NCBI RefSeq assembly: GCF_000374865.1
Contig: NZ_KB895456.1
Span: forward strand, 186,001 to 250,000
Length of the DNA stretch: 64,000 nt
Reading direction: 5' to 3'
DNA from: Arthrobacter sp. 135MFCol5.1
GTDB taxonomy: Bacteria; Actinomycetota; Actinomycetes; Actinomycetales; Micrococcaceae
In this document: piece after piece, positions 17,545-26,333 of the stretch
Layout of the letters: each line of letters opens with the position of its first letter
How positions within the stretch are numbered: position 1 is the first letter of the stretch
Notes under the pieces: generated by a model
What the model was told of the DNA's origin: nothing
Databases searched by the model: none
The model's input: only the letters and a program-made list of their open reading frames with translations
Position numbers and translations under genes: made by a program

Positions 17545-19089
17545 GTGATGCAGTCACCGGCTGCGCCCCGCCGCAGCGAAGTCCTGGCCGCGCTGTCGCT
17601 CGCCATCGACCTGGGGCTGGGGCAGCCGATGGAGCACATGCTGCGTGCGTCCCTGCTGGCGCTGCGGATCGCCGGCGCGGCGGGCGTTGGCGCCGCGGGC
17701 CAGGGCAGGATCTACTACGCCAACCAGCTGGCCTGGATCGGCTGCCACGCGGATTCCTTTGAACTGGCCGCGCTGTTCACGGACGATATTGCCTTCCGCG
17801 CCGACTACTACCGCCGGGACCAGCACGGCCTGCCCATGTATGCCGGCATGTTCAGCCACGCCGGCGCCGGCCTCCCGCCGCTCCCCCGCGTTGCCCGCTG
17901 GACGCGTTTCGCCGCGACAGGCAGCGGGGCAGTGCGCACCATGATTGCCTCGCACTGCGTCTCCGCCGGGGTGCTGGCCAGCAGTGTAGGGCTCGACGAC
18001 GGCGTGGCAGGACTGCTCACCCACACCTTTGAGCGGTGGGACGGCAAGGGGCTGCCGGAGGGAGTGGCGGGGCCGGACATCCCGCTGGAGATGCGGATCA
18101 TGCATCTGGCGGATACCGCCGAGGTGTTCCTGCGGACGGAAGGCGTGGCCGGCGCGGTGGCAATGGTGCGGGCTCGACGCGGCAGCCAGTTCGATCCCGC
18201 ACTGGCCGGGCTGTTCATCGACCAGGCCCAGGCTCTCACCGATGGACTTCTCGACGTCGACTGCTGGCAGGCGGCCCTTGACCGCGCTCCCACCGACGCT
18301 CCCCTGTCCGGCAGCCAGCTGGACACGGTGCTGCGCGCGATCGGCGACTTCGCCGATCTCAAGTCCCCCTACACCGCCGGACACTCCCGCGCGGTGGCGG
18401 CGCTCGCGGCCGCGGCAGGCGAGGAACACGGGCTCCCGGCGGACGACGTCAGGGAGCTCCGCCGCGCGGGATGGGTGCACGACCTGGGCCGCTTGGGGGT
18501 GTCCAACCAGGTGTGGGACAAGAAAGAGCCACTCTCCGCCCTGGAGCAGGCACGCATCCGCATGCATCCGTATCTTGGCGAACGGATCCTCAGCCGCGTG
18601 CCCGGGCTGAAGGGCGAGGCGGCTTTGACCGGCTCACACCACGAGCGGCTGGACGGATCCGGTTATCCGCGTGGGATGGGCGGAACCGAGCTGGGGATCA
18701 AGCAGCGAATCCTGGCGGCTGCTGACTCGTACCATGCCTCCGTGGAGCCGCGCCCGCACCGGCCCGCGCTCACGCCGCCCGATGCCGCTGCCCGGCTGCG
18801 GCAGGAAGTTTCGGCCGGGAGGCTCGCCGCCGCTGCGGCGGAGGCGGTGCTCGTGGCGGCCGGCCAGCAGCCCCGCCGACCGCATTCGGCCGCAGCTGGA
18901 CTCACCCCGCGGGAAGTGGAAATCCTCGGAATGCTGTGCCGCGGCCTGACGCCGGCCCAGATCGCAGACGGCCTCTTCCTTTCCCGGAAGACAGTCCGCA
19001 ACCACGTGGAGCACATCTACACCAAGATCGGCGCCACCAACCGGGTGGGCGCCACCTTGTTCGCGATCAGGAATGGGCTGACCGAGTAG
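17545..19089 (+). CDS. HD-GYP-family phosphohydrolase fused to a LuxR-type HTH
   Basis: 514 aa from GTG 17545. The second half carries an intact HD-GYP core: PYTAGHSRAVAALA, GWVHDLGRLGV (the HD pair) and HHERLDGSGYPRGM (the GYP motif). A diverged copy lies in the first half (FERWDGKGLPEGVAGPDIPLEMRIMHLADTAEV) without the metal-binding His pair. The last ~65 residues are a LuxR/FixJ HTH (LTPREVEILGMLCRGLTPAQIA...KTVRNHVEHIYTKIG). HD-GYP domains hydrolyse cyclic di-nucleotides such as c-di-GMP; fusion to a DNA-binding domain suggests a one-protein switch in which nucleotide binding alters transcription. That output is inferred. Confidence 0.85.
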   Translation: MMQSPAAPRRSEVLAALSLAIDLGLGQPMEHMLRASLLALRIAGAAGVGAAGQGRIYYANQLAWIGCHADSFELAALFTDDIAFRADYYRRDQHGLPMYAGMFSHAGAGLPPLPRVARWTRFAATGSGAVRTMIASHCVSAGVLASSVGLDDGVAGLLTHTFERWDGKGLPEGVAGPDIPLEMRIMHLADTAEVFLRTEGVAGAVAMVRARRGSQFDPALAGLFIDQAQALTDGLLDVDCWQAALDRAPTDAPLSGSQLDTVLRAIGDFADLKSPYTAGHSRAVAALAAAAGEEHGLPADDVRELRRAGWVHDLGRLGVSNQVWDKKEPLSALEQARIRMHPYLGERILSRVPGLKGEAALTGSHHERLDGSGYPRGMGGTELGIKQRILAAADSYHASVEPRPHRPALTPPDAAARLRQEVSAGRLAAAAAEAVLVAAGQQPRRPHSAAAGLTPREVEILGMLCRGLTPAQIADGLFLSRKTVRNHVEHIYTKIGATNRVGATLFAIRNGLTE

Positions 19090-19105
19090 CGGGCCGCGGC
19101 CCGCT
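19088..19105. terminator. Palindrome between convergent genes
   Basis: AGCGGGCC and GGCCCGCT form a perfect 18-bp palindrome touching the HD-GYP stop codon, facing the convergent methyltransferase gene. No T-tract follows, so a weak or bidirectional terminator is the best reading. Confidence 0.4.
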
Positions 19106-19143
19106 GGGGCAGGGCACGCTGGCGCGGGGCACATCCCGTGTGG

Positions 19144-20436
19144 CTATTGGCTGACCAACCGCCACAATGACGTGACCTCGGCCGAGCGCGCCTCGAACAA
19201 TGGATCGTCGCGGTCCGAGGCCCTCGGATGCGTTGGCTTGGTGTCCAGCCGCTCCGTCACCTTCAGCCCGGCCGCTTCGATGGCGGCCAGCAGGTCCGCC
19301 CGCGACCGCAGGCCCAGGTGCTCGGCGAGGTCGGACAGGACAAGCCAGCCTTCACCGGCCGGCTCCAGGTGGCCGGGGAGTTCTGCCAGGAAGCGGAACA
19401 GCATCCTGCTGCCGGGGTCGTAGACGGCGCTGTCCAGGCTGGAATGCGGCGTGGCCGGAATCCAGGGCGGGTTGCACACGATCAGCGGTGCCCGTCCGGG
19501 CGGGAACATGTCGGTCAGCACTGCCTCGGCGCGGTCGTCGACTCCGAGGTTACGGAAGTTCTCCGCGGCGCAGGCAATGGCACGCGGTTCATTGTCCGTC
19601 GCCACCACGCGGCGGACGCCGCGGCGGGCGAGGACGGCGGCGAGCACTCCGGTGCCCGTTCCGACGTCGAACGCGAGCGTGTCCGCGGGCAGCGCGGCCG
19701 CTGCCACGAGATCCACATACTCGCTGCGGGTAGGGAAGAATGTGCCGTAATGCGGGTGGATGCGGTCCTGCAGGGCATCGACGTAGACGCCGGTCCGCCG
19801 CCACTCGTGGGCGCCGATGGCCCCCACGAGCTCATGCAGGGACACCACGGACGCTTCGCCGATGTCTCCGTACGCTTCGGCTGCTGCTTCCCGAATATCC
19901 GGTGCACGGCGCAGCGGGACCACCGGGCCCGGATCGAGGGGAATCAGCACCAGGCCGAGAATGCGTGCGCGGTGCGAGGCGGACTGCCGGTGCCGGTAGA
20001 ACTGCTCGGCAGGGGTTCCTGCGGTCTTCTTTCCGGCGCCTATCCGGCGGTCCAGGGCGTTGAGGATCTGCCGCGCGTTGTGGAAGTCTCCGTGCCAGAG
20101 CATCGCGATCCCCTGGGATGCCATGCGGTACGCCTCGTCGGCCGTGAGGGCATCGTCCACCACCTCCACCCGCCCGGGCGCCGGCCTGCCGTTGGCCGAC
20201 CGCCACCGCGCGGACATCCCGGTGCCGGCGTCCTTCCAGGTCACGTGCCCGGCCGCCGCGGCTGTGTGCAAAGGGGTGGGGTCAAAGGGCGGGACTTCCG
20301 CCGGAGCTGGGGTGCCAGTAGGGATGAAGTTCCATTCCAAGATGTTGGGTGCGATCGGATTCGGGCCGATTACAGCGGGGGTTCGACGACGTCGAAGGGG
20401 ACGGTGCCAAGAGACCAGACCGTCCGCCGGCAGCAA
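19144..20436 (-). CDS. Class I SAM-dependent methyltransferase, HemK/RlmG-like
   Basis: 430 aa. The C-terminal half has motif I (FDVGTGTGVLAAVLARRG), an acidic DNE after strand 2, and the NPPW motif (VCNPPWIPATPH), the (N/D)PPY/W signature of enzymes that methylate N atoms of Gln, adenine or guanine. HemK modifies release factors; RlmG modifies 23S rRNA. The ~230-residue N-terminal region is unassigned and includes EAYRMASQGIAMLWHGDFHNARQIL. The exact start is uncertain because the first ~40 residues are atypical. Confidence 0.75.
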   Translation of the reverse strand: MLPADGLVSWHRPLRRRRTPAVIGPNPIAPNILEWNFIPTGTPAPAEVPPFDPTPLHTAAAAGHVTWKDAGTGMSARWRSANGRPAPGRVEVVDDALTADEAYRMASQGIAMLWHGDFHNARQILNALDRRIGAGKKTAGTPAEQFYRHRQSASHRARILGLVLIPLDPGPVVPLRRAPDIREAAAEAYGDIGEASVVSLHELVGAIGAHEWRRTGVYVDALQDRIHPHYGTFFPTRSEYVDLVAAAALPADTLAFDVGTGTGVLAAVLARRGVRRVVATDNEPRAIACAAENFRNLGVDDRAEAVLTDMFPPGRAPLIVCNPPWIPATPHSSLDSAVYDPGSRMLFRFLAELPGHLEPAGEGWLVLSDLAEHLGLRSRADLLAAIEAAGLKVTERLDTKPTHPRASDRDDPLFEARSAEVTSLWRLVSQ

Positions 20437-20530
20437 ACGCGGGATGAGTGAATGGAGGGCGCTGAAGCCCAGAACCTACTGTGTCAGGGTACAGGTAAAA
20501 CATACGGTTTCCCCCTGGACAGGAAATAGT

Positions 20531-20540
20531 CTGTGCACAG
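20531..20540. promoter_or_regulatory. Candidate MarR operator
   Basis: CTGTGCACAG is a perfect palindrome 38 nt before the SRPBCC start, in an AT-richer promoter stretch. It precedes an SRPBCC-MarR pair, so autoregulation by the MarR protein is a reasonable guess. Confidence 0.4.
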
Positions 20541-20577
20541 ATAATCTTTGTATAGACCATCTCCCGAGGAGGCCACC

Positions 20578-20994
20578 ATGTGGGAATACGAGCACAGCAT
20601 CGACACCAACGCCACGCCAGAGGCCATCTGGCGGCTCTGGTCCGACGTCCAAAACTGGGGCGCCTGGAACAGCGAGATCGAGAAGATCGAGATCAACGGC
20701 CCCTTCGCTGAAGGCAGCCAAATCCTGATGACGCCTCCGGGTGACGATCCGATCCCCCTGGTCATCGCCGACGCGGTCGAAAACGAACGCTTCGTGGACG
20801 AGGCCCGATTCGGCGGCCTGCTCCTGCGCACCACCCACCGCATCGATCCAGCCGGCGGGGACCGGATCCGGGTGGTCTACCGGATGGAGATCACCGGCGA
20901 CGGCGCCGACGAGGCCGGCCCGCAGATCGGGCCCGGCATCACCGCGGACTGGCCGGAAACCATGGCCGCGCTGGTTAAAATGGCAGGCGGCTGA
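20578..20994 (+). CDS. SRPBCC family protein
   Basis: 138 aa from ATG 20578 behind GAGGAGG. EYEHSIDTNATPEAIWRLWSDVQNWGAWNSEIEKIE is the polyketide-cyclase/dehydrase-type signature. Its stop overlaps the MarR start (TGATG), so the two are translationally coupled; it may bind the ligand to which the regulator responds. Confidence 0.82.
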   Translation: MWEYEHSIDTNATPEAIWRLWSDVQNWGAWNSEIEKIEINGPFAEGSQILMTPPGDDPIPLVIADAVENERFVDEARFGGLLLRTTHRIDPAGGDRIRVVYRMEITGDGADEAGPQIGPGITADWPETMAALVKMAGG

Positions 20995-21476
20995 TGCCAC
21001 TCATTCCCGGCGAGAGCCCCGGATTCCTGCTCTGGCACGCCACGTTGCACTGGCAGCGGGAGATCGCCGCAGCACTCGCGCCGCTCGACCTGACCCACGT
21101 CCAGTTCGTGCTGCTCGCCTGCGCCTGGTGGCTCAACAACCAGGGCGAGCACCCGAACCAGCTGGCCCTCGCTCGGCAGGCGGGCACCGACGTCAAGATG
21201 GCCTCCCAGGTCCTGCGCGCCCTGGAAGCGAAGGGACTCATCGAGCGGGAAGTCGACCCGGCGGACACCCGGGCCAAACGGCTGCGCGTCACCAGCGCCG
21301 GAGCCGAGCTGGCTCCCCGGGCCATCGCCGCCGTCGAACTCGCCGACGCCAAATTCTTCGAGCCGGTGCCCGTGGACGATGCCGTGTCCCTGCTCCAGCG
21401 CCTGGCCCGGCCCGGGCCGGGCACACCGCCAGCGGCCGGCGGTGACCGCACGGAACCCGAGGCACGGGCTACGTAA
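20994..21476 (+). CDS. MarR family transcriptional regulator
   Basis: 160 aa with a winged HTH (NQLALARQAGTDVKMASQVLRALEAKGLIEREVDPADTRAKRLRVT). Coupled to the upstream SRPBCC gene. Its last 8 nt overlap the 3' end of the convergent MmgE/PrpD gene. It probably represses its own operon through the palindrome at 20531-20540. Confidence 0.9.
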   Translation: MPLIPGESPGFLLWHATLHWQREIAAALAPLDLTHVQFVLLACAWWLNNQGEHPNQLALARQAGTDVKMASQVLRALEAKGLIEREVDPADTRAKRLRVTSAGAELAPRAIAAVELADAKFFEPVPVDDAVSLLQRLARPGPGTPPAAGGDRTEPEARAT

Positions 21477-22905
21477 GGACGGCCGGCTCCGAATCCGCCG
21501 CGAGCAGCCCCAGGAGCGGGCCTGCGTCGTGCACGGATTCCAGGCCAAGCACCAGCCGGCTGATGGCTTTGACGCGGTCGCCGGGCAGCCTGGTGCCGGC
21601 CAGCCCCTCGAACTTGCCGATGGTTTCCTGGTCGCTGAGCCGGTTGGTGGCCGCCCCCTTTGCCTTGACCGCCTGCACCCCGAACGTGTCCGTATCCGTC
21701 TGCACGGTGAGGAAGGGTTCGGCCGATCCGCCATGCTGCTCCGGGTCCACTTCCACGTGGATGCGGCCCATCAGCTCCCTCAGCCGGGGATCGTTCCGGC
21801 CCTGTTCCGCCACCTGGTCCAGTCCCACGTTGCCGTGCATCAGCGCCGCTGCGAGCGCGAACTGCATGCTCAGCTGGGTCGAGACGAGGGAACGGACATC
21901 GGCGGTGCCGCACATGTCCGCGATGAGGGCGCTGGTCCGCACCGTGATTTTCTGCGTTGCCTCCGCGGTGATCCCCCGGTCACGGAGCTCCAGGATCGCG
22001 TCGATGGCCGAGTGGGTGCTCCGGCAGGTGGCGTACGGCTTGATGGACGCGCGCTGGACCTGCCAGTCCTCCCCCAGGGTGTCAAAGAGCCGTGACTCCT
22101 GGACGTCGCCCGGCTGGCCGTAGAGCTTGAGGAAGCTGCCCCACGGAGCGGAGAACACATCCCGCGGCCCCGTGAATCCGGCCTTGGCCAGCAGCGCACT
22201 GTTCAGCCCGGCTTCGGCCGCCCGCCCCACATGCATGCGCTTGGACATGGCCCCGTCCCCGATGAACGCCCAGGTGCCGCCGGTGAAGGAACCGGCCAGG
22301 CCTATGGCCGACACCAGTTGCGGCGCATCCAGCCCCAGGACCACGCCCGCCGCCACCGCGGCCGCGAACGTGCCGGTCACCCCAGTCGAGTGCCAGCCCT
22401 GGTTGTTCACCGGGTCGTAGCCGCCCAGGGCGTCCTGCACCCGGCGGCCCACCTCGTACCCGCTGACGACGGCGTGAAGGAGCCTTCCGCCGTCAACTCC
22501 CGTGCCGTCGTCGTCCGCTCCCTCCGCGGAACCGCCGGCCCGGACGGCCAGGGCGGCGAGCGCAGCCGGAACCACCACGGCCCCGGAATGGTCGCACCCG
22601 CCCGAATCGTCCAGCTCAAAGGCATGGCACGCCACCCCGTTGACGAAGGCTGCCGCCAGCGGCGGCAGACTGGAGGGCGTGCCCCACACCGGCGAGCCCG
22701 TTCCGGGCGGCGGGGTTCCGTGCGCTGCGGCGAGCGCCGACCTGCTGAGGAGGACTTCCCGCGACGCCGCCCCGGCAATGCCTGCGCCCAGGGTGTCCAG
22801 CAGGTGGAGTTTTGCCCGATGCAGGACCTCGGGAGGGATGTCTGCCGGCCGCAACGCCGTGAGGAAGTCCGCTATGCGTTCTGATGCTGTCCGCTCTGGG
22901 CTCAT
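21469..22905 (-). CDS. MmgE/PrpD family protein, possible epimerase
   Basis: 478 aa, full length for MmgE/PrpD. Typical segments: FVNGVACHAFELDDSG, GYEVGRRVQDALGG, WHSTGVTGTFAAAVAAG, KPYATCRSTHSAIDAILELRD. Family members include 2-methylcitrate dehydratase, cis-aconitate decarboxylase and iminodisuccinate epimerase. No methylcitrate cycle genes are near; instead it is the last gene of an operon with an argininosuccinate-lyase-like protein and an amino-acid-type ABC transporter, which favours an epimerase acting on an amino-dicarboxylate. The start overlaps the previous stop (ATGA). Confidence 0.85.
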   Translation of the reverse strand: MSPERTASERIADFLTALRPADIPPEVLHRAKLHLLDTLGAGIAGAASREVLLSRSALAAAHGTPPPGTGSPVWGTPSSLPPLAAAFVNGVACHAFELDDSGGCDHSGAVVVPAALAALAVRAGGSAEGADDDGTGVDGGRLLHAVVSGYEVGRRVQDALGGYDPVNNQGWHSTGVTGTFAAAVAAGVVLGLDAPQLVSAIGLAGSFTGGTWAFIGDGAMSKRMHVGRAAEAGLNSALLAKAGFTGPRDVFSAPWGSFLKLYGQPGDVQESRLFDTLGEDWQVQRASIKPYATCRSTHSAIDAILELRDRGITAEATQKITVRTSALIADMCGTADVRSLVSTQLSMQFALAAALMHGNVGLDQVAEQGRNDPRLRELMGRIHVEVDPEQHGGSAEPFLTVQTDTDTFGVQAVKAKGAATNRLSDQETIGKFEGLAGTRLPGDRVKAISRLVLGLESVHDAGPLLGLLAADSEPAVLT

Positions 22906-23810
22906 GCCGGGGTGCCTTCAGGTGTGAGGGAATGGAAGATTTCTGCCGGGTGCGAAGGGCTGTTGGGCGCGGCGGTGTCCCGCCACCACCGGGCCACGTC
23001 CCCGCCGGTGGCGTGCCAGACGTCGCCGTACGAGTGGACGTGGTCCAGGAACGCCCGGAGCATCCCGATCCGCCCGGGAGTGGCGATGATCTCCGGATGC
23101 AGGGTCAGGACGAAGCAGAGTCCTTCGGCGCGGTAGGCCTCGAATTCCAGGATCCAGTTGCGCAGCACCTCCCGGCTGGACGCGATCCGCGGGCTGCCCT
23201 TGGGGATGGGCGGATCCAGGTTGAAGACAAAATAAGGGAAGTCGTCCAGTTCGTGGTGCCGTGGGACCTCCACCAGTCCTGCAGCGCGGCCGGCATGGAA
23301 ATGGGGCAGGTCGTCGCCGTGCCACGAGGAGGACCAGGTGAACCCCAGGTCCAGCAGGTCACCGGGCAGGCCGTGCGCCATGGATCCGCGGCCCGCCCGG
23401 AAGCCCTGCGGCCGCACGCCAAGGAGCGCCTCGAAAGCGTCCTGGCCCCGGCCGATGCTGTCCAGTTGTTCCGGCAGCGGCTGCAGCCCCATGTCCTCCA
23501 GCGCCCAGCCCATGTTGGCAAGTTCGTGCCCGGCCGCCGCCACGGCTTCAACCTGGCGCGGGTAGGTGCCGAGGTTGGCCCCGGGAATGAACCAGCTCGC
23601 CGTGGTGCCCGTGCGCCCGAGCTCCGCCAGGAGCCGGTCCACGCCGCGGGTGGCGCCGTACTGGCCAACGGACAAGCTTTTGGCGCGGTCGACGGCGTCC
23701 GGCGCCGCCGCGAGCACCGACAGTTCCGCTTCAAATCCCACGGTGACCACGAAGGCGCACCGGTTCCCCCCGGGCCAACGGCCCGCCGGCGGTTCCTGCG
23801 TGAACGTCAT
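22902..23810 (-). CDS. Polysaccharide-deacetylase-family protein, metal site degenerate
   Basis: 302 aa from ATG 23810 (ATGA overlap with the upstream deacetylase); longer frames are unlikely. It shares the NodB/PuuE-like layout with its upstream neighbour (TASWFIPGANLGTYP, GHELANMGWALEDM, SSSWHGDDLPHFHAGR). The first motif reads VGFEAEL where the neighbour has FDLDG, and the H-box lacks the second metal His. Either an inactive partner subunit or a divergent hydrolase. Operon position implies a role with the C-N lyase pathway. Confidence 0.75.
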   Translation of the reverse strand: MTFTQEPPAGRWPGGNRCAFVVTVGFEAELSVLAAAPDAVDRAKSLSVGQYGATRGVDRLLAELGRTGTTASWFIPGANLGTYPRQVEAVAAAGHELANMGWALEDMGLQPLPEQLDSIGRGQDAFEALLGVRPQGFRAGRGSMAHGLPGDLLDLGFTWSSSWHGDDLPHFHAGRAAGLVEVPRHHELDDFPYFVFNLDPPIPKGSPRIASSREVLRNWILEFEAYRAEGLCFVLTLHPEIIATPGRIGMLRAFLDHVHSYGDVWHATGGDVARWWRDTAAPNSPSHPAEIFHSLTPEGTPA

Positions 23811-24667
23811 GCTGCCTGCTCCGTTCCGTGCTGTTGCTGCCACCAGGTGGCGATCTCCGCGCACGTGCCGAACCACACGCCGTCGGCCTCCTTCATGTGC
23901 TGGATCCAGCGGTCCAGGAGCGCTGCCCGGCCGGGCTTCCCCACCACCTTCGGATGGAAGATGGTGGAAAGGCACAGCCCCTCGGCGTGGTACCCGTCAA
24001 ACTCCCTGGTCCAGTTGTCCAGGGTGGGCACGTAGCCGGCGATCCGGTCACCGCCGGAGGGCCAGTCCGGGTTGGTGGTGTACGCCAGGGAGGCGTAATC
24101 GTCCATGTCTGACCTGGCCGGGATCTCGATGAGCTTCCCGCCGGCATGGAGGTAGGGCCGGTCATCGCCCCGCATGGAGCTGGAGTAAAGGAAGCCCATC
24201 TCCGCGAGCAGGGCGGGGGTCTCCGGACGCCAGTCACCGGACGGGGTGCGGAAACCGACGGCAGTGGTGCCCAAGACGTCCTGGAAGATCCGCTGGCTGG
24301 TCTCGATCACCTGCCGCTGTTCGTCAGTGCTGAGGTCCCAGTACTTTTCGTGCTTATAGCCGTGGTGTGCTACTTCGTGGCCGTGCTCCACGATCCGCCG
24401 GCACTGTTCGGGCCAGGTTTCCACCACCCAGGCGGGGGTAAAGAAGGTTGCCGGGACCTGGTGGGCGTCCAGGAGCCGGAGCATCCGGTCCAGGGCCCGC
24501 CACGGTCCGTAGGCACCTTGGCTGAAGTACTCCGGCCGGGACCAGATGGTGCCTTTCAGCATGGCATCGCCGGTGGGCCCGTCAAGATCGAAGGCCAGGG
24601 CGACGGCGCTGCGGTTGCCTTCCGGCCACCGCACCGCCGCCCCCGCCTCCAGGGACTGCTGGCTCAC
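23807..24667 (-). CDS. Polysaccharide-deacetylase-family hydrolase (PuuE/NodB-like)
   Basis: 286 aa. LAFDLDG supplies the aspartates and GHEVAHHGYKHE the H-box histidines of the metal site; GFRTPSGDW is motif 3. Cytoplasmic members such as PuuE-type allantoinases cleave C-N bonds of amides, and no signal peptide is visible here, which argues against a cell-wall role. The GTG start overlaps the stop of the solute-binding protein gene (GTGA). Probably hydrolyses an amide of the imported compound. Confidence 0.82.
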   Translation of the reverse strand: MSQQSLEAGAAVRWPEGNRSAVALAFDLDGPTGDAMLKGTIWSRPEYFSQGAYGPWRALDRMLRLLDAHQVPATFFTPAWVVETWPEQCRRIVEHGHEVAHHGYKHEKYWDLSTDEQRQVIETSQRIFQDVLGTTAVGFRTPSGDWRPETPALLAEMGFLYSSSMRGDDRPYLHAGGKLIEIPARSDMDDYASLAYTTNPDWPSGGDRIAGYVPTLDNWTREFDGYHAEGLCLSTIFHPKVVGKPGRAALLDRWIQHMKEADGVWFGTCAEIATWWQQQHGTEQAA

Positions 24668-25536
24668 TTAACCCCGTTGATCTCGGGCTTCATGGCGCCG
24701 TAGCCGATGCCCCACTTGTCCAGGATCTTCTGGTAGTCACCGCTGTCCGTGACCTTGGTCAGGGCATCCTTGACCGCGTTGGCCAGCTGGGTGTTGTCCT
24801 TCTGCATCAGGATGCCGAAGGGCTTCGCCGGCAGCGGATCGAGCACGGCCGCGTACTTTCCGGGATCGGTCTTGTCGAAGTAGGCGAGGTTCTCGGCACC
24901 CTGGGCGGCCAGGTCCACGCGGCCCTGGTCAATCTGCAGCCGCGCGGCCGCGCCGGAGTCCGTGGGCAGGATGCTCAGTTCCGGGAGGCCCTTGTCCGTG
25001 CAGATGGTCTTGCTCAGGGTTTTCACCTGTTCGAAGTAATCGGTCTTGCCGCTTACCGCGAGGGTCTTGCCGCAGAGATCGCTCTCCTGCTTGAACTCAC
25101 CTGCCCGGGTGCCCGAAGTGTAGAGGCGGCCCTGGGACTTGAAGTAGTCAACGAAGTCGGCCGTCTTCTGCCGTTCCACGGTGTCCGAGATGCCGGACAT
25201 GACCAAGTCCACGCGGCCGGTCTGGACGGAGTTGATCAGCTGGTCAAAGGGCGATTCCACCACTTCAACCTGAACCCCGAGCGCCTCGCCCAGCTTTTGC
25301 TGCAGCTCGATGTCCACGCCTGCCAGCTTCTTGTCGGAGTCGCGGAACTCCATGGGCGGGAAGTCCGGGGACAGGCCGATCCTGATCTTCCCGGCGTCCT
25401 TGATGGCCTGGGGCAGGCCGGTGCTGCCGGCGCTGGTGTCCGCGGTGGTTTCGGCGCCGCCGACGCAGCCGGTGAGGCCGAACGCGGCAACTGCGGTGAT
25501 GGCCGCAACGCGGGCGGCCGTGGTGAACTTCTTCAT
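24664..25536 (-). CDS. ABC transporter solute-binding lipoprotein, polar amino-acid family
   Basis: 290 aa from ATG 25536 with GGAG 8 nt upstream. A lipoprotein signal (MKKFTTAARVAAITAVAAFG followed by LTGC) anchors it outside the membrane. The SBP family 3 fold shows IRIGLSPDFPPMEFRD, KLAGVDIELQQKLGEAL and DLVMSGISDT. It delivers a polar amino acid or amino-acid-like ligand to the permease/ATPase encoded just upstream. Confidence 0.92.
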   Translation of the reverse strand: MKKFTTAARVAAITAVAAFGLTGCVGGAETTADTSAGSTGLPQAIKDAGKIRIGLSPDFPPMEFRDSDKKLAGVDIELQQKLGEALGVQVEVVESPFDQLINSVQTGRVDLVMSGISDTVERQKTADFVDYFKSQGRLYTSGTRAGEFKQESDLCGKTLAVSGKTDYFEQVKTLSKTICTDKGLPELSILPTDSGAAARLQIDQGRVDLAAQGAENLAYFDKTDPGKYAAVLDPLPAKPFGILMQKDNTQLANAVKDALTKVTDSGDYQKILDKWGIGYGAMKPEINGVK

Positions 25537-25565
25537 GGATGGCTCCAAAGGGGTTGGGGTGATGT

Positions 25566-26333
25566 TTAGAAGACGCGGGAAAGGAAGGCTTTGGTCCGCT
25601 CGTGCTGCGGGTTGCCCAGGACCTCGGCCGGAGGACCGATTTCGACGATTTCGCCGCCGTGCATGAACGCCACACGGTCGGCCACTTCCTTGGCAAAGCC
25701 AATCTCGTGGGTCACCACGATCATGGTGAGGCCGGACTTTGCCAGGTCCTTCATGACGTCCAGCACTTCGCCCACCAGTTCGGGGTCCAGTGCCGACGTC
25801 GGTTCGTCAAACAGGATCAGCTCGGGTTTCATGGCCAGGGCCCTGGCGATCGCCACGCGCTGCTGCTGGCCGCCGGAGAGCTGCCGCGGGTAGGACCCTT
25901 CGCGTCCCTCCAGGCCCACCCGGGCCAGCAGTTCGGAGGCGTGCCGTTTGGCCTCGGCCGGTTTGACCTTGTTGACGAGGACCGGGCCTTCGATGATGTT
26001 TTCCAGCACGGTCATGTGGGGGAAGAGATTGAACCGCTGGAACACCATGCCGATGGACCGGCGCTGGCGGGCGGCTTCCTTGTCGGAGAGCTCAAAGAGG
26101 CGGTTGCCGTCCTGGCGGTAGCCCACCACCTTGTCCCCCACCCAGATCCGCCCGTTGGAGAGCGTTTCCAGGTGGTTGATGCACCGCAGGAAGGTGCTCT
26201 TTCCGGACCCTGAAGCACCGAGCAGGCAGACCACCTCGCCGCTGTTGACCTCGAGATTGATGCCCTTGAGGACCTCGTTGAGGCCAAAACTCTTGTGGAC
26301 GTTTTCGGCGCGGACCAGAACGTTGGTGGTCAT
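25566..26333 (-). CDS. ABC transporter ATPase, polar amino-acid type (GlnQ-like)
   Basis: 255 aa. Walker [10 protein letters not shown], signature [15 protein letters not shown], Walker [15 protein letters not shown] and the H-loop VTHE are all intact. It overlaps the permease gene by ATGA and powers uptake with the neighbouring permease and binding protein. Confidence 0.95.
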   Translation of the reverse strand: MTTNVLVRAENVHKSFGLNEVLKGINLEVNSGEVVCLLGASGSGKSTFLRCINHLETLSNGRIWVGDKVVGYRQDGNRLFELSDKEAARQRRSIGMVFQRFNLFPHMTVLENIIEGPVLVNKVKPAEAKRHASELLARVGLEGREGSYPRQLSGGQQQRVAIARALAMKPELILFDEPTSALDPELVGEVLDVMKDLAKSGLTMIVVTHEIGFAKEVADRVAFMHGGEIVEIGPPAEVLGNPQHERTKAFLSRVF

